Positions 32,913 through 42,726 of a stretch of 64,000 bases of DNA are shown here, piece after piece. The stretch comes from Bradyrhizobium sp. AT1 (GTDB lineage Bacteria; Pseudomonadota; Alphaproteobacteria; Rhizobiales; Xanthobacteraceae). The notes under the pieces were generated by a model. It was not told where the DNA came from. It worked only from the letters and a program-made list of their open reading frames with translations, and searched no databases. Within the stretch, counting starts at the first letter, position 1. Each line of letters begins with the position of its first letter. A program made the position numbers and the translations under genes. The stretch lies in the NCBI RefSeq assembly GCF_001590795.1, contig NZ_JXDL01000001.1:6442640-6506639 (forward strand), read 5' to 3'.

Positions 32913-33305
32913 GGGAGGCCTCCTGGAGGTGGCGTCGGTCAGTCGGCCGGCGTCTCCAAGATGGCTGGAACGGCATTTGAAAACGAGATGACGACGGGGC
33001 GGGAGATATAGGGATTTCATAAATGGGGCGGGGCGCCATTCCTCCCGCCGTCCGGAGGGGGCAGCCAGACCTCCCGCCTCGAATACCTCCCGTCTGACCG
33101 CGCGAGCGGGGCGCTCTTTATGAGATTCCTATAACGTTGCCATAGCCTTCATCTCGAAAACCTATGTCAGCGCTGGCACCTCCATGCAGTGAAAATTCCG
33201 GGCAGGCGCCGCGGGACGCGGATCGCGCTTTTGGTCTGCCACAAGAGGCCCGCCCGGAGACTACCGAATAGTTGCGCCGGGACTGAGCGCAATAAGGAGA
33301 ATCCC
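32913..33305. other. 393 bp divergent spacer upstream of the kdp operon
   Basis: No gene seen. CCTCCCG occurs at 33041-33047, 33070-33076 and 33086-33092. A TATAAC at 33130-33135 could be a -10 box but lacks a -35 partner. The kdp promoter and any KdpE site should lie here; none could be identified by eye. Confidence 0.35.
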
Positions 33306-33389
33306 ATGATGGACATTCTGATGCTGGCGCTGGGCTTTGGCTTCTTCGCGCTCGCGATCGGCTACACCTACGCCTGCGAACGGCTGTGA
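33306..33389 (+). CDS. Tiny membrane peptide preceding kdpF
   Basis: A 27-residue frame (MMDILMLALGFG onward, ending YACERL) with a strong AAGGAGAA ribosome site 6 bp upstream. It is one hydrophobic helix with an acidic/basic end. Peptides of this kind occur in front of kdpF in several proteobacteria. It is the first reading frame of the kdp transcript and lies 11 bp before kdpF. Confidence 0.6.
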   Translation: MMDILMLALGFGFFALAIGYTYACERL

Positions 33390-33400
33390 GGGAGCGGACC

Positions 33401-33490
33401 ATGATCTTCGATTATGCGCTCGCTAGTGCCGTCTCGTTCGGGCTGCTGGTCTATCTCACTTACGCGCTGCTGCGGCCCGAGCGGTTCTGA
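33401..33490 (+). CDS. kdpF: KdpF subunit of the potassium-transporting ATPase
   Basis: A 29-residue single-helix peptide (MIFDYALASAVSFGLL, ending ALLRPERF). The LxYALLRPERF ending is the KdpF hallmark. In E. coli KdpF stabilises the KdpABC complex through lipid-like contacts. GGGAG precedes the ATG. It is followed by a third tiny frame and then kdpA. Confidence 0.85.
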   Translation: MIFDYALASAVSFGLLVYLTYALLRPERF

Positions 33491-33493
33491 CCC

Positions 33494-33598
33494 GTGCTGC
33501 TGATTGTCGAACTACTGCTGGCGGACGCCGTGCTCGTCGCCGGCCTGCTGGCGCTGCTCCTGCCGCTGCTGCGGCGGACACCAAGCTTGAAGGGTTGA
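33494..33598 (+). CDS. Third tiny membrane peptide between kdpF and kdpA
   Basis: A 34-residue frame with a GTG start 3 bp after the kdpF stop, ending 4 bp before the kdpA ATG. It is extremely Leu-rich (IVELLLADAVLVAGLL, then LLLPLLRR) with a basic tail, consistent with one membrane helix. The ribosome site is poor, so translation would depend on coupling to kdpF. It could also be an untranslated leader between kdpF and kdpA. Confidence 0.4.
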   Translation: MLLIVELLLADAVLVAGLLALLLPLLRRTPSLKG

Positions 33599-33602
33599 TT
33601 CC

Positions 33603-35306
33603 ATGACTATGATCGGTTGGCTCCAGATCATTCTGTTCTGTGTCGTCATTGTCGCATTCACAAAGCCGCTGGGCTGGTACATGACGCGCGTGTTTGGCGG
33701 CGAGCGGACGTTCCTGTCGCCGGTGCTGCGGCCGATCGAGGCCGGCATCTATCGGGTCTCCGGCGTCGACGAGAAGCGCGAACAGCACTGGCTGACCTAC
33801 ACGGTCGCCATGCTGCTGTTTCATGTCGGCGGCTTCCTTGTCATTTACGGCGTGATGCGCCTCCAGGCCGTGTTGCCGTTCAATCCGGCCGGGCAGGGCG
33901 CGGTCGCCGAAGATCTGTCCTTCAACACTGCGGTCTCCTTCATCACCAACACCAACTGGCAGAACTACGGCGGCGAGAGCACGCTGTCCTATCTGACCCA
34001 GATGGTCGGCCTGACGCACCAGAACTTCCTGTCCGCAGCGACGGGTATCGTGCTCGCGGTCGCGCTGATCCGCGGCTTTGCCCGCGCCTCCGCGCGCACG
34101 GTCGGCAATTTCTGGGTCGATGTGACCCGTTGCACGCTCTACGTCCTGCTGCCGATCTGCATCGTCTACACGCTTTTCCTGGTCTGGCAGGGCATGCCGC
34201 AGACGCTTGGGGCCTATGTCGAGGCGACCACGCTCGAGGGCGCCAGGCAGACCATCGCGGTCGGCCCGGTCGCCTCGCAGGTCGCGATCAAGATGCTCGG
34301 CACCAACGGCGGCGGCTTCTTCAACGCCAACGCCGCACACCCCTTCGAGAACCCGACCGCGTTCTCGAACTTCGTGCAGATGCTGTCGATCTTCGTGCTC
34401 GGCGCCGCGCTCACCAATGTGTTCGGACGCATGGTCGGCAACCAGCGCCAGGGCTGGGCGATCCTTGCCGTGATGGGCCTGCTGTTCGTTGCCGGCGTCG
34501 GCGTCTGCTATTGGGCGGAAGCCAACGGCACCGCGACCATGCATGCGCTGGGCCTGACCGGCGGCAACATGGAGGGCAAGGAGGTCCGCTTCGGCATCGT
34601 CGCGTCCTCGCTGTTCGCCGTCATCACCACCGCTGCCTCGTGCGGCGCGGTCAACGCCATGCATGACAGCTTCACCGCGCTCGGCGGCATGATCCCGCTG
34701 ATCAACATGCAGCTCGGCGAGATCATCGTCGGCGGCGTCGGCGCCGGCATGTACGGCATGCTGCTGTTCGTCATCCTCGCGATCTTCGTCGCGGGCCTGA
34801 TGGTCGGCCGCACCCCGGAATATGTCGGCAAGAAGATCGAGGCGCGCGAGGTCAAGATGGCGATGCTCGCCATTCTCGTCCTGCCGCTGATGATTCTCGG
34901 CTGGACCGCCGTCGGCGTGGTCTACCCGGCGGCAGTCGCCTCCATGGCGAATGCCGGACCGCACGGCTTCACGGAAGTGCTGTACGCCTTCACCTCGGGG
35001 ACGGCCAACAACGGCTCGGCCTTCGCGGGCCTCACCGGCAACACCTTCTTCTACAATCTCACGCTCGCAAGCGCGATGTTCGTCGGCCGCTTTTTCATGA
35101 TCGTCCCGGCCATGGCGATCGCAGGCTCGCTCGCGGCGAAGAAATCGATCCCACCGTCCATGGGTACGTTCCCGACCACGGGCGGCCTGTTCGTCGGCTT
35201 GGTCGTCGGCGTCATCCTGATCATGGGCGGCCTGACCTTCTTCCCGGCGCTCGCGCTCGGCCCGATCGTCGAGCACCTGGCGATGAACGCCGGCAACCTG
35301 TTCTGA
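33603..35306 (+). CDS. kdpA: Potassium-transporting ATPase subunit A
   Basis: A 567-residue polytopic protein of normal length. KdpA selectivity-filter type segments are visible: SFITNTNWQNYGGE, LGTNGGGFFNANAAHPFENP, AASCGAVNAMHDSF and SGTANNGSAFAGL. It binds and translocates K+ in the high-affinity KdpFABC pump. It precedes kdpB by 18 bp. Confidence 0.97.
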   Translation: MTMIGWLQIILFCVVIVAFTKPLGWYMTRVFGGERTFLSPVLRPIEAGIYRVSGVDEKREQHWLTYTVAMLLFHVGGFLVIYGVMRLQAVLPFNPAGQGAVAEDLSFNTAVSFITNTNWQNYGGESTLSYLTQMVGLTHQNFLSAATGIVLAVALIRGFARASARTVGNFWVDVTRCTLYVLLPICIVYTLFLVWQGMPQTLGAYVEATTLEGARQTIAVGPVASQVAIKMLGTNGGGFFNANAAHPFENPTAFSNFVQMLSIFVLGAALTNVFGRMVGNQRQGWAILAVMGLLFVAGVGVCYWAEANGTATMHALGLTGGNMEGKEVRFGIVASSLFAVITTAASCGAVNAMHDSFTALGGMIPLINMQLGEIIVGGVGAGMYGMLLFVILAIFVAGLMVGRTPEYVGKKIEAREVKMAMLAILVLPLMILGWTAVGVVYPAAVASMANAGPHGFTEVLYAFTSGTANNGSAFAGLTGNTFFYNLTLASAMFVGRFFMIVPAMAIAGSLAAKKSIPPSMGTFPTTGGLFVGLVVGVILIMGGLTFFPALALGPIVEHLAMNAGNLF

Positions 35307-35324
35307 TTGTCTGGAGTGACTTCC

Positions 35325-37439
<2,115 letters not shown>

Positions 37440-37442
37440 CCC

Positions 37443-37530
37443 CGTCATTGCGAGCGCAACGAAGCAATCCAGAAATGCCTCCACGGCCGACAGACTGAAC
37501 CGTTTCGTAGCTTCGCTCCTCGCAATGATG
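37443..37530. repeat. Intergenic inverted repeat (GTCATTGCGAGC type) inside the kdp operon
   Basis: GTCATTGCGAGCGCAACGAA is mirrored by TTCGCTCCTCGCAATGATG across a short core with AATCCAG. It fills the kdpB-kdpC spacer and would place a hairpin in the kdp mRNA, possibly changing relative subunit expression. Confidence 0.7.
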
Positions 37531-37549
37531 AAGAAATCGGAGACCCAAC

Positions 37550-38155
37550 ATGCTCAGAGAAATCCGCCCCGCCATCGTCCTCCTGCTGGTGCTCACCGCC
37601 ATCACGGGCCTGGCCTATCCCCTGGCGATGACCGCCATCGCCGGCGCGCTGTTTCCTTCGCAGGCGCAAGGCAGCCTGATCGAGAAGGACGGCAAGGTCG
37701 TCGGCTCCGCCCTGATCGGGCAGGAATTCAAGGACGACAAATACTTCCACGGCCGCCTGTCGGCGACGCTGGCCCCGGACCCCAATGATTCCTCCAAGAC
37801 GGTCCCGGCGCCCTACAACGCCGCCAATTCGGGCGGCTCCAATCTCGGCCCGACCAGCAAGGCGCTGGCCGACCGGCTGAAGGAGGATGTGGACAAGCTG
37901 AAGGCCGAGAACCCGAACGCCGCGGTCCCGGTCGACCTCGTGACCACCTCGGCCAGCGGCCTTGATCCCGACATCTCGCCAGAAGCGGCGCAATTTCAGG
38001 TGCCGCGGGTGGCGAAGGCGCGGAATCTGCCCGAAGACACCGTGAGGCAGCTTGTGGCTTCCAGCGTTCAGGGCCGCATGCTCGGCCTGCTCGGCGAACC
38101 CAGGGTTAACGTTCTGGCGCTGAATCTCGCGCTGGATCGTGCGTCGGCGAAGTAG
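37550..38155 (+). CDS. kdpC: Potassium-transporting ATPase subunit C
   Basis: A 201-residue KdpC: one N-terminal membrane helix (IVLLLVLTAITGLAYPLAM), then FHGRLSATLAPDPND, SGGSNLGPTSKAL, DLVTTSASGLDPDISPEAA in parts, and VNVLALNLALD at the end. It stabilises nucleotide binding by KdpB and is periplasm-facing. It is separated from kdpB by a repeat and followed by kdpD after 40 bp. Confidence 0.96.
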   Translation: MLREIRPAIVLLLVLTAITGLAYPLAMTAIAGALFPSQAQGSLIEKDGKVVGSALIGQEFKDDKYFHGRLSATLAPDPNDSSKTVPAPYNAANSGGSNLGPTSKALADRLKEDVDKLKAENPNAAVPVDLVTTSASGLDPDISPEAAQFQVPRVAKARNLPEDTVRQLVASSVQGRMLGLLGEPRVNVLALNLALDRASAK

Positions 38156-38195
38156 CGGTCTAGGCTGGGAATGCCCGGATGATTATATTGGCCTG

Positions 38196-40919
38196 ATGGT
38201 TCAACAGCGCCGCGATTCCGAACAACGTCCGTCGCCAGAGGCGCTGCTGGAGGCAGCGCGCCGGGAGGAGAGCGCCAGCGGCAAGTTGAAGATCTTCGTT
38301 GGCGCCGCGCCGGGCGTCGGCAAGACCTATGAGATGCTGCAAAGCGCCCACGCCAAGCGCAAGGCCGGCATCGACGTCGTGGTCGGCTTCGTCGAGACCC
38401 ACGGCCGTGCCGAGACCGAGGCGCTGGTGCGCGGGCTCGAAGTGGTCCCGCGCAAGCGGCTGGAGTACCGCGGCCAGGTCGTCGAGGAGATGGATCTCGA
38501 TGCGGTGATCGCCCGGCGGCCGGGCATCGCACTGGTCGACGAGCTTGCCCACACCAATGCCGCCGGCAGTCGCCACCCCAAGCGTTATCTCGACGTCGAG
38601 GAGCTGCTGTCCCACGGCATCGACGTCTATACCGCCGTCAACATCCAGCACATCGAGAGCCTGAACGACGTCGTCGCCCAGATCACCCATGTCCGGGTGC
38701 GCGAGACCGTGCCCGATTCCGTGTTCGACCGCGCCGACGCCATCGAGCTGATCGATCTCACGCCCGACGATCTCATTCAGCGGCTGAAGGAGGGCAAGGT
38801 CTATGTGCCCAAGCAGGCCGAGCGGGCGCTGGAGCACTATTTCTCGCCGGGCAATCTGACCGCGCTGCGCGAGCTCGCTTTGCGGCGGACCGCCGAGCGG
38901 GTCGACGAGCAGCTGCTCAACCATATGCAGGCAAATGCCATCGCGGGCCCCTGGGCCGCAGGCGAGCGCATCCTGGTCTGCGTCAGCGAGGACCCGCGCG
39001 CGGCCGGCCTCGTGCGCTACACCAAGCGGCTGGCCGACCGGCTGCACGCGCCGTTCACCGCGATCTCGATCGAGACGCGGCGATCCCTGCAATTGTCCGA
39101 CGAGCAGCGCGACCGGCTGGCCGACACGCTGCGGCTCGCGGAATCGCTCGGCGGCGAGGCGCTGACGATTCCCGCGGTCGGCCGCCGCATCGCCGACGAC
39201 GTCGTCAATTTCGCGCAAGGCAACAACGTCACCCAGATCGTGATCGGCAAGTCGACACGCTCGCGCTGGTTCGAATTGACGCGCGGCTCGGTCGTGCATG
39301 ATCTGGTGCGCCGTGCGGGTAATATCAGCGTTCACGTCATCCCCGGCGACGAGCTCCCGGGCGAGGAGGCGCCCAAGACTGCGGTGCAGACTGCAGCGCG
39401 TTCGGAGCCGTTCGATCCGCTGCCGTATCTGAAAGCGCTCGGGATCGTACTGGTCGGCCTTGGTGCCGCCGAGCTGATCCAGCCCTATTTCGGCATCGAG
39501 AACGTCGATCTCGTGCTGCTGACTTCAGTCGTCGCGGTTGCCGTGCGCTATGGCTTGTGGCCGTCCCTGCTGGCGACGGTGGCGGCGTCGCTCTGCTATA
39601 ATTTCTTCTTTATTCCGCCGATCTACACCTTCACGATCACCGATCCGACCAACGTGGCCGCCTTCGTGCTGTTCATGGTGGTGGCGATGATTGTCTCCAA
39701 TGTCGCCGCGCGCGTACGCACCCAGGCCGACGCCGCCATCGGCCGGATCAGGATGTCCGAGCAGCTCTACGCCTTCAGCCGCAAGCTCGCGGGCACCGCG
39801 ACGCTCGACGACGTGCTGTGGGCAACAGCCTACCAGATCGCGTTGATGCTGAAGGTCCGCGTCGTGCTGCTGCTGCCGGAAGACGGCCTGCTCACGGTGA
39901 AGTCGGGCTACCCGCCGGAAGACGATCTCGACCAGGCCGATCTCGCCGCCGCCAACTGGGCCTGGAGCAACGACCGCCCCGCCGGCCGTGGCTCGGATAC
40001 GCTGCCGGGCGCAAAACGGCTGTTCCTGCCGATGCGCACCGGGCGCGGCCCGATCGGCGTGATCGGCATCGACAACGACCGCACCGGTCCGCTGCTGACA
40101 CCGGACCAGCGCCGGCTGCTGGACGCGCTGGTCGACCAGGGCGCGCTGGCGATCGAGCGCGTGCTGCTGGTCGAGGACATGGACCGCGTCAAGCGCACCG
40201 TCGAATCCGAGCGCTTGCGCTCGGCGCTGTTGACCTCGATCTCGCACGATCTGAAGACGCCGCTGGCCTCGGTGCTGGGCGCGGCCTCGACGATGCGCGA
40301 CCTCGCCGGCGCGCTCTCCGACACCGAGAAGCGCGACCTGCTCGCGACCGTGATCGACGAGTCCGAGCGGCTCAACCGTTTCATCGCGAACCTGCTCGAC
40401 ATGACCAAGCTCGAATCCGGAGCCATCGTGCCCAACACGGCGCTGCACGATCTCGGCGAGATCGTCGGCAGCGCGCTGCGGCGGGCGAGCAAGATCCTGA
40501 CCGCCCATAAGGTGGAACTGGTGCTGGCGGCCGATCTGCCGATGCTCCAGCTCGACGCCGTGCTGTTCGAGCAGGTGCTGTTCAATTTGCTCGACAACGC
40601 AGCCAAATATTCGCCGCCCGACACCACGATTGCGATCAAGAGCAAACGTGAGCGCGATCAGGTCGTGCTGGAGATTGCCGACGAGGGCGGCGGCATTCCG
40701 CCCGACGAGCTCGAGAGCGTGTTCGACAAGTTTTATCGCGCGCAGAAGGGCGATCACGTTCGCCCCGGCACGGGCCTCGGCCTTGCCATCTCGCGCGGCT
40801 TCGTCGAGGCGATGCGCGGCACGATCTCGGCCGCCAACCGCAGCGACCGCAGCGGCGCGGTTCTGACTGTTCGTCTTCCCGTTCCGGCAGAAAGCCGCGC
40901 ATTGGATACCGCCGCATGA
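38196..40919 (+). CDS. kdpD: Osmosensitive K+ channel sensor histidine kinase KdpD
   Basis: A 907-residue sensor kinase with the complete KdpD layout. The N-terminal KdpD domain has Walker A GAAPGVGKTYEML (about residues 35-47) and VDELAHTNAAGSRHPKR. A Usp-like domain lies around 250-370, four membrane helices around 405-510 (DUF4118), and a GAF-like region follows. The HisKA motif is TSISHDLKTPLASV, and the ATPase part has NLLDNAAKYSP and GTGLGLAISRGF. It senses K+/turgor and controls KdpE. It overlaps kdpE by 4 bp. The ATG at 38196 was preferred to a longer frame overlapping kdpC. Confidence 0.95.
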   Translation: MVQQRRDSEQRPSPEALLEAARREESASGKLKIFVGAAPGVGKTYEMLQSAHAKRKAGIDVVVGFVETHGRAETEALVRGLEVVPRKRLEYRGQVVEEMDLDAVIARRPGIALVDELAHTNAAGSRHPKRYLDVEELLSHGIDVYTAVNIQHIESLNDVVAQITHVRVRETVPDSVFDRADAIELIDLTPDDLIQRLKEGKVYVPKQAERALEHYFSPGNLTALRELALRRTAERVDEQLLNHMQANAIAGPWAAGERILVCVSEDPRAAGLVRYTKRLADRLHAPFTAISIETRRSLQLSDEQRDRLADTLRLAESLGGEALTIPAVGRRIADDVVNFAQGNNVTQIVIGKSTRSRWFELTRGSVVHDLVRRAGNISVHVIPGDELPGEEAPKTAVQTAARSEPFDPLPYLKALGIVLVGLGAAELIQPYFGIENVDLVLLTSVVAVAVRYGLWPSLLATVAASLCYNFFFIPPIYTFTITDPTNVAAFVLFMVVAMIVSNVAARVRTQADAAIGRIRMSEQLYAFSRKLAGTATLDDVLWATAYQIALMLKVRVVLLLPEDGLLTVKSGYPPEDDLDQADLAAANWAWSNDRPAGRGSDTLPGAKRLFLPMRTGRGPIGVIGIDNDRTGPLLTPDQRRLLDALVDQGALAIERVLLVEDMDRVKRTVESERLRSALLTSISHDLKTPLASVLGAASTMRDLAGALSDTEKRDLLATVIDESERLNRFIANLLDMTKLESGAIVPNTALHDLGEIVGSALRRASKILTAHKVELVLAADLPMLQLDAVLFEQVLFNLLDNAAKYSPPDTTIAIKSKRERDQVVLEIADEGGGIPPDELESVFDKFYRAQKGDHVRPGTGLGLAISRGFVEAMRGTISAANRSDRSGAVLTVRLPVPAESRALDTAA

Positions 40920-41605
40920 GCGCTGCCCCGATCAAGGTCCTGGTCATCGACGACGAGCCGCCGATCCGCAAACTGCTGCGGATGGGATTGACGACGCAGG
41001 GCTATGAAATCCTGGAAGCCTCGAACGGCAAGATGGCGCTGGAGAAGCTCGTCGAGGAGCCGGCGCTGATCATCCTCGATCTCGGCCTGCCCGACGTGCA
41101 GGGCCACGAATTGCTGCGCACCATCCGCTCCCGCAACGAAGCCGTGCCGATCGTGGTGCTGTCGAGCCGCGGCGACGAGGCCGGCAAGGTGCAGGCGCTC
41201 GACCTCGGCGCCGACGATTATCTGACCAAGCCGTTCGGTATGGAGGAGCTGCTGGCCCGCCTGCGCGCCGCGCTGCGCCACCAGCTCCAGGTTCAGGGCG
41301 AACGCCCGGTATTCCGCACCGGGGATCTCTCGGTCGATCTCGTCCGCCGTATCGTCAAGGTTGGCGAGCGCGACATCAAGCTGTCGCCGAAGGAATATGA
41401 CCTGCTGCGCGTGCTGGTGCAGCACGCCGGCAAGGTGCTGACCCATCGCTTCCTGCTGAGGGAGCTCTGGGACGAGCTGACCGACGCGCAGTACTTGCGC
41501 GTCTATGTCCGCCAGCTCCGCCAGAAGATTGAAGCCGATCCGGAACGGCCGCAATACGTGCTCACCGAAACGGGGATCGGTTATCGGTTGAAGGCGGGGG
41601 ATTAG
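40916..41605 (+). CDS. kdpE: KDP operon response regulator KdpE
   Basis: A 229-residue OmpR/PhoB-class regulator. Receiver domain: VLVIDDEPPIRKLLR acidic pair, phospho-acceptor Asp in IILDLGLPDVQG, and the Lys in DDYLTKPFGMEELL. C-terminal winged helix: KLSPKEYDLLRVLVQHAGKV and YVRQLRQKIE. It activates kdp transcription when phosphorylated by KdpD. The ATG overlaps the kdpD stop (ATGA). Confidence 0.96.
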   Translation: MSAAPIKVLVIDDEPPIRKLLRMGLTTQGYEILEASNGKMALEKLVEEPALIILDLGLPDVQGHELLRTIRSRNEAVPIVVLSSRGDEAGKVQALDLGADDYLTKPFGMEELLARLRAALRHQLQVQGERPVFRTGDLSVDLVRRIVKVGERDIKLSPKEYDLLRVLVQHAGKVLTHRFLLRELWDELTDAQYLRVYVRQLRQKIEADPERPQYVLTETGIGYRLKAGD

Positions 41606-41610
41606 GTCTC

Positions 41611-41724
41611 GCTGTCATTCCGGGGCGCGCCCCTTGGCACGAACCCGGAATCCATTTCTCCGCTCGTCGCATTCGGCATGATGGATTCCGGGTTCGAGGC
41701 TTCGCATCGCCCCGGAATGACGAG
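41611..41724. repeat. Intergenic inverted repeat (GTCATTCCGGGG type)
   Basis: GCTGTCATTCCGGGGCG and CGCCCCGGAATGACGAGC (with small differences) form outer arms, and ACCCGGAATCCAT/ATGGATTCCGGGTT inner arms. The element fills the space between convergent kdpE and ku and probably terminates both transcripts. Confidence 0.75.
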
Positions 41725-42609
41725 CTAACCCGCCTTCTTCTGCCGCGCCGTGGACCGGTGCGCCTTCTTTGCGGCTTGCCGCCGGCCGGTCGCACGACGG
41801 GCATGCGACTTCGCTGCCGCCTGTTTCCCGCCGCGTCCCTTCAGGCTCTGCTTCAGCGCGTCCATCAGGTTGACGACGTTGCTCGGCCGCTCCTCGCGCT
41901 CCGGCAGCTCGATCTTCTTGCCGCTGGCCTTGCGCTTCACCAGCGCCTTCAGCGCGTTCTCGTATTCGTCCTTGAACTTGCTGGGGTCGAAATGCGCCGC
42001 CTTGGTCTGCAGGATGTGGCCGGCGAGCTCGACCATGTCCTTGGTGATCTTCGGGCTCTTGATGTCGTCGAAGAACTCATCCTCCTCGCGCAGCTCGTAG
42101 GGAAAGCGCAGCGTGGTGCCGAGCAGGCCCTTGCCCAGCGGCTCGATCGCCATGACGTGCTCGCGGTTGGTGAGCACGATCTTGGCGAGCGCCACGCGTT
42201 CCTGATCCTTCATGGCGTCGCGGATCACCGCGAAGGCGTCGACCGCGGCCTTGCCGTCGGGCGCGATGTAATAGGGATGGTTGAGATAGCGCTGGTCGAT
42301 CTCCTCGCTCGGCACGAAGCTCTCGATGTCGATGGTGTGGTTGCTCTCGATCTGGACGGCCTCAAGCTCCTCCGGCTCGATCTCGACATATTTGCCCTTG
42401 CGCAGTTCGTAGCCGCGCCCCTTCTGGTCGCTCTCGACGACGTCGCCGGTCTCGGAATCGATCATCTGCTGCTTGAGCCGGTTTCCGGTTTCGCGATTGA
42501 TCAGGTGAAACCGCGTCTTCTCGGCCGCCGTGGTCGCCGGATAAAGCACCACCGGACAGCTGACCAACGACAGCTTCAACGTTCCCTTCCAATAGGCGCG
42601 CGGGGCCAT
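41725..42609 (-). CDS. ku: Ku protein for non-homologous end joining
   Basis: A 294-residue prokaryotic Ku. The N-terminus APRAYWKGTLKLSLVSCPV, then FHLINRETGNRLKQQ, KGRGYELRKGKYVEIE and HFDPSKFKDEYENALKAL are classic. The C-terminal 50 residues form a Lys/Arg/Ala-rich tail that may bind DNA. Ku homodimers bind double-strand ends and recruit LigD. The start at 42609 follows the conserved family N-terminus. It is divergent from ligD across 117 bp carrying overlapping GGAAC-N17-GTT promoters. Confidence 0.96.
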   Translation of the reverse strand: MAPRAYWKGTLKLSLVSCPVVLYPATTAAEKTRFHLINRETGNRLKQQMIDSETGDVVESDQKGRGYELRKGKYVEIEPEELEAVQIESNHTIDIESFVPSEEIDQRYLNHPYYIAPDGKAAVDAFAVIRDAMKDQERVALAKIVLTNREHVMAIEPLGKGLLGTTLRFPYELREEDEFFDDIKSPKITKDMVELAGHILQTKAAHFDPSKFKDEYENALKALVKRKASGKKIELPEREERPSNVVNLMDALKQSLKGRGGKQAAAKSHARRATGRRQAAKKAHRSTARQKKAG

Positions 42610-42637
42610 TCCATTCTCCGGTGTTTCAAGGTGATTT

Positions 42638-42662
42638 GGAACCCCAACCGTCCCGTGGGGTT
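42638..42662 (+). promoter_or_regulatory. EcfG-type promoter of ligD
   Basis: GGAAC at 42638-42642, 17 bp, GTT at 42660-42662. This matches the alphaproteobacterial general stress response consensus GGAAC-N16/17-cGTT except for the base before GTT. It lies 64 bp before the ligD start. Confidence 0.65.
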
Positions 42663-42670
42663 TTGGTTCC
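42646..42670 (-). promoter_or_regulatory. EcfG-type promoter of ku
   Basis: On the reverse strand GGAAC (42670-42666), 17 bp, GTT (42648-42646). It overlaps the ligD promoter almost completely, forming a near-symmetric divergent element 37 bp upstream of the ku start. Confidence 0.65.
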
Positions 42671-42726
42671 GGATGGGACTTGGGCCGTGATAGGCTTGAA
42701 TCCCCGAAAGAAAAGCGGGACTGGCC

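Noticed and set aside
33041..33092. CCTCCCG repeats as a CRISPR or iteron array
   Set aside because: Only three 7-mers with unequal spacing and no spacer structure; no cas or rep gene nearby.
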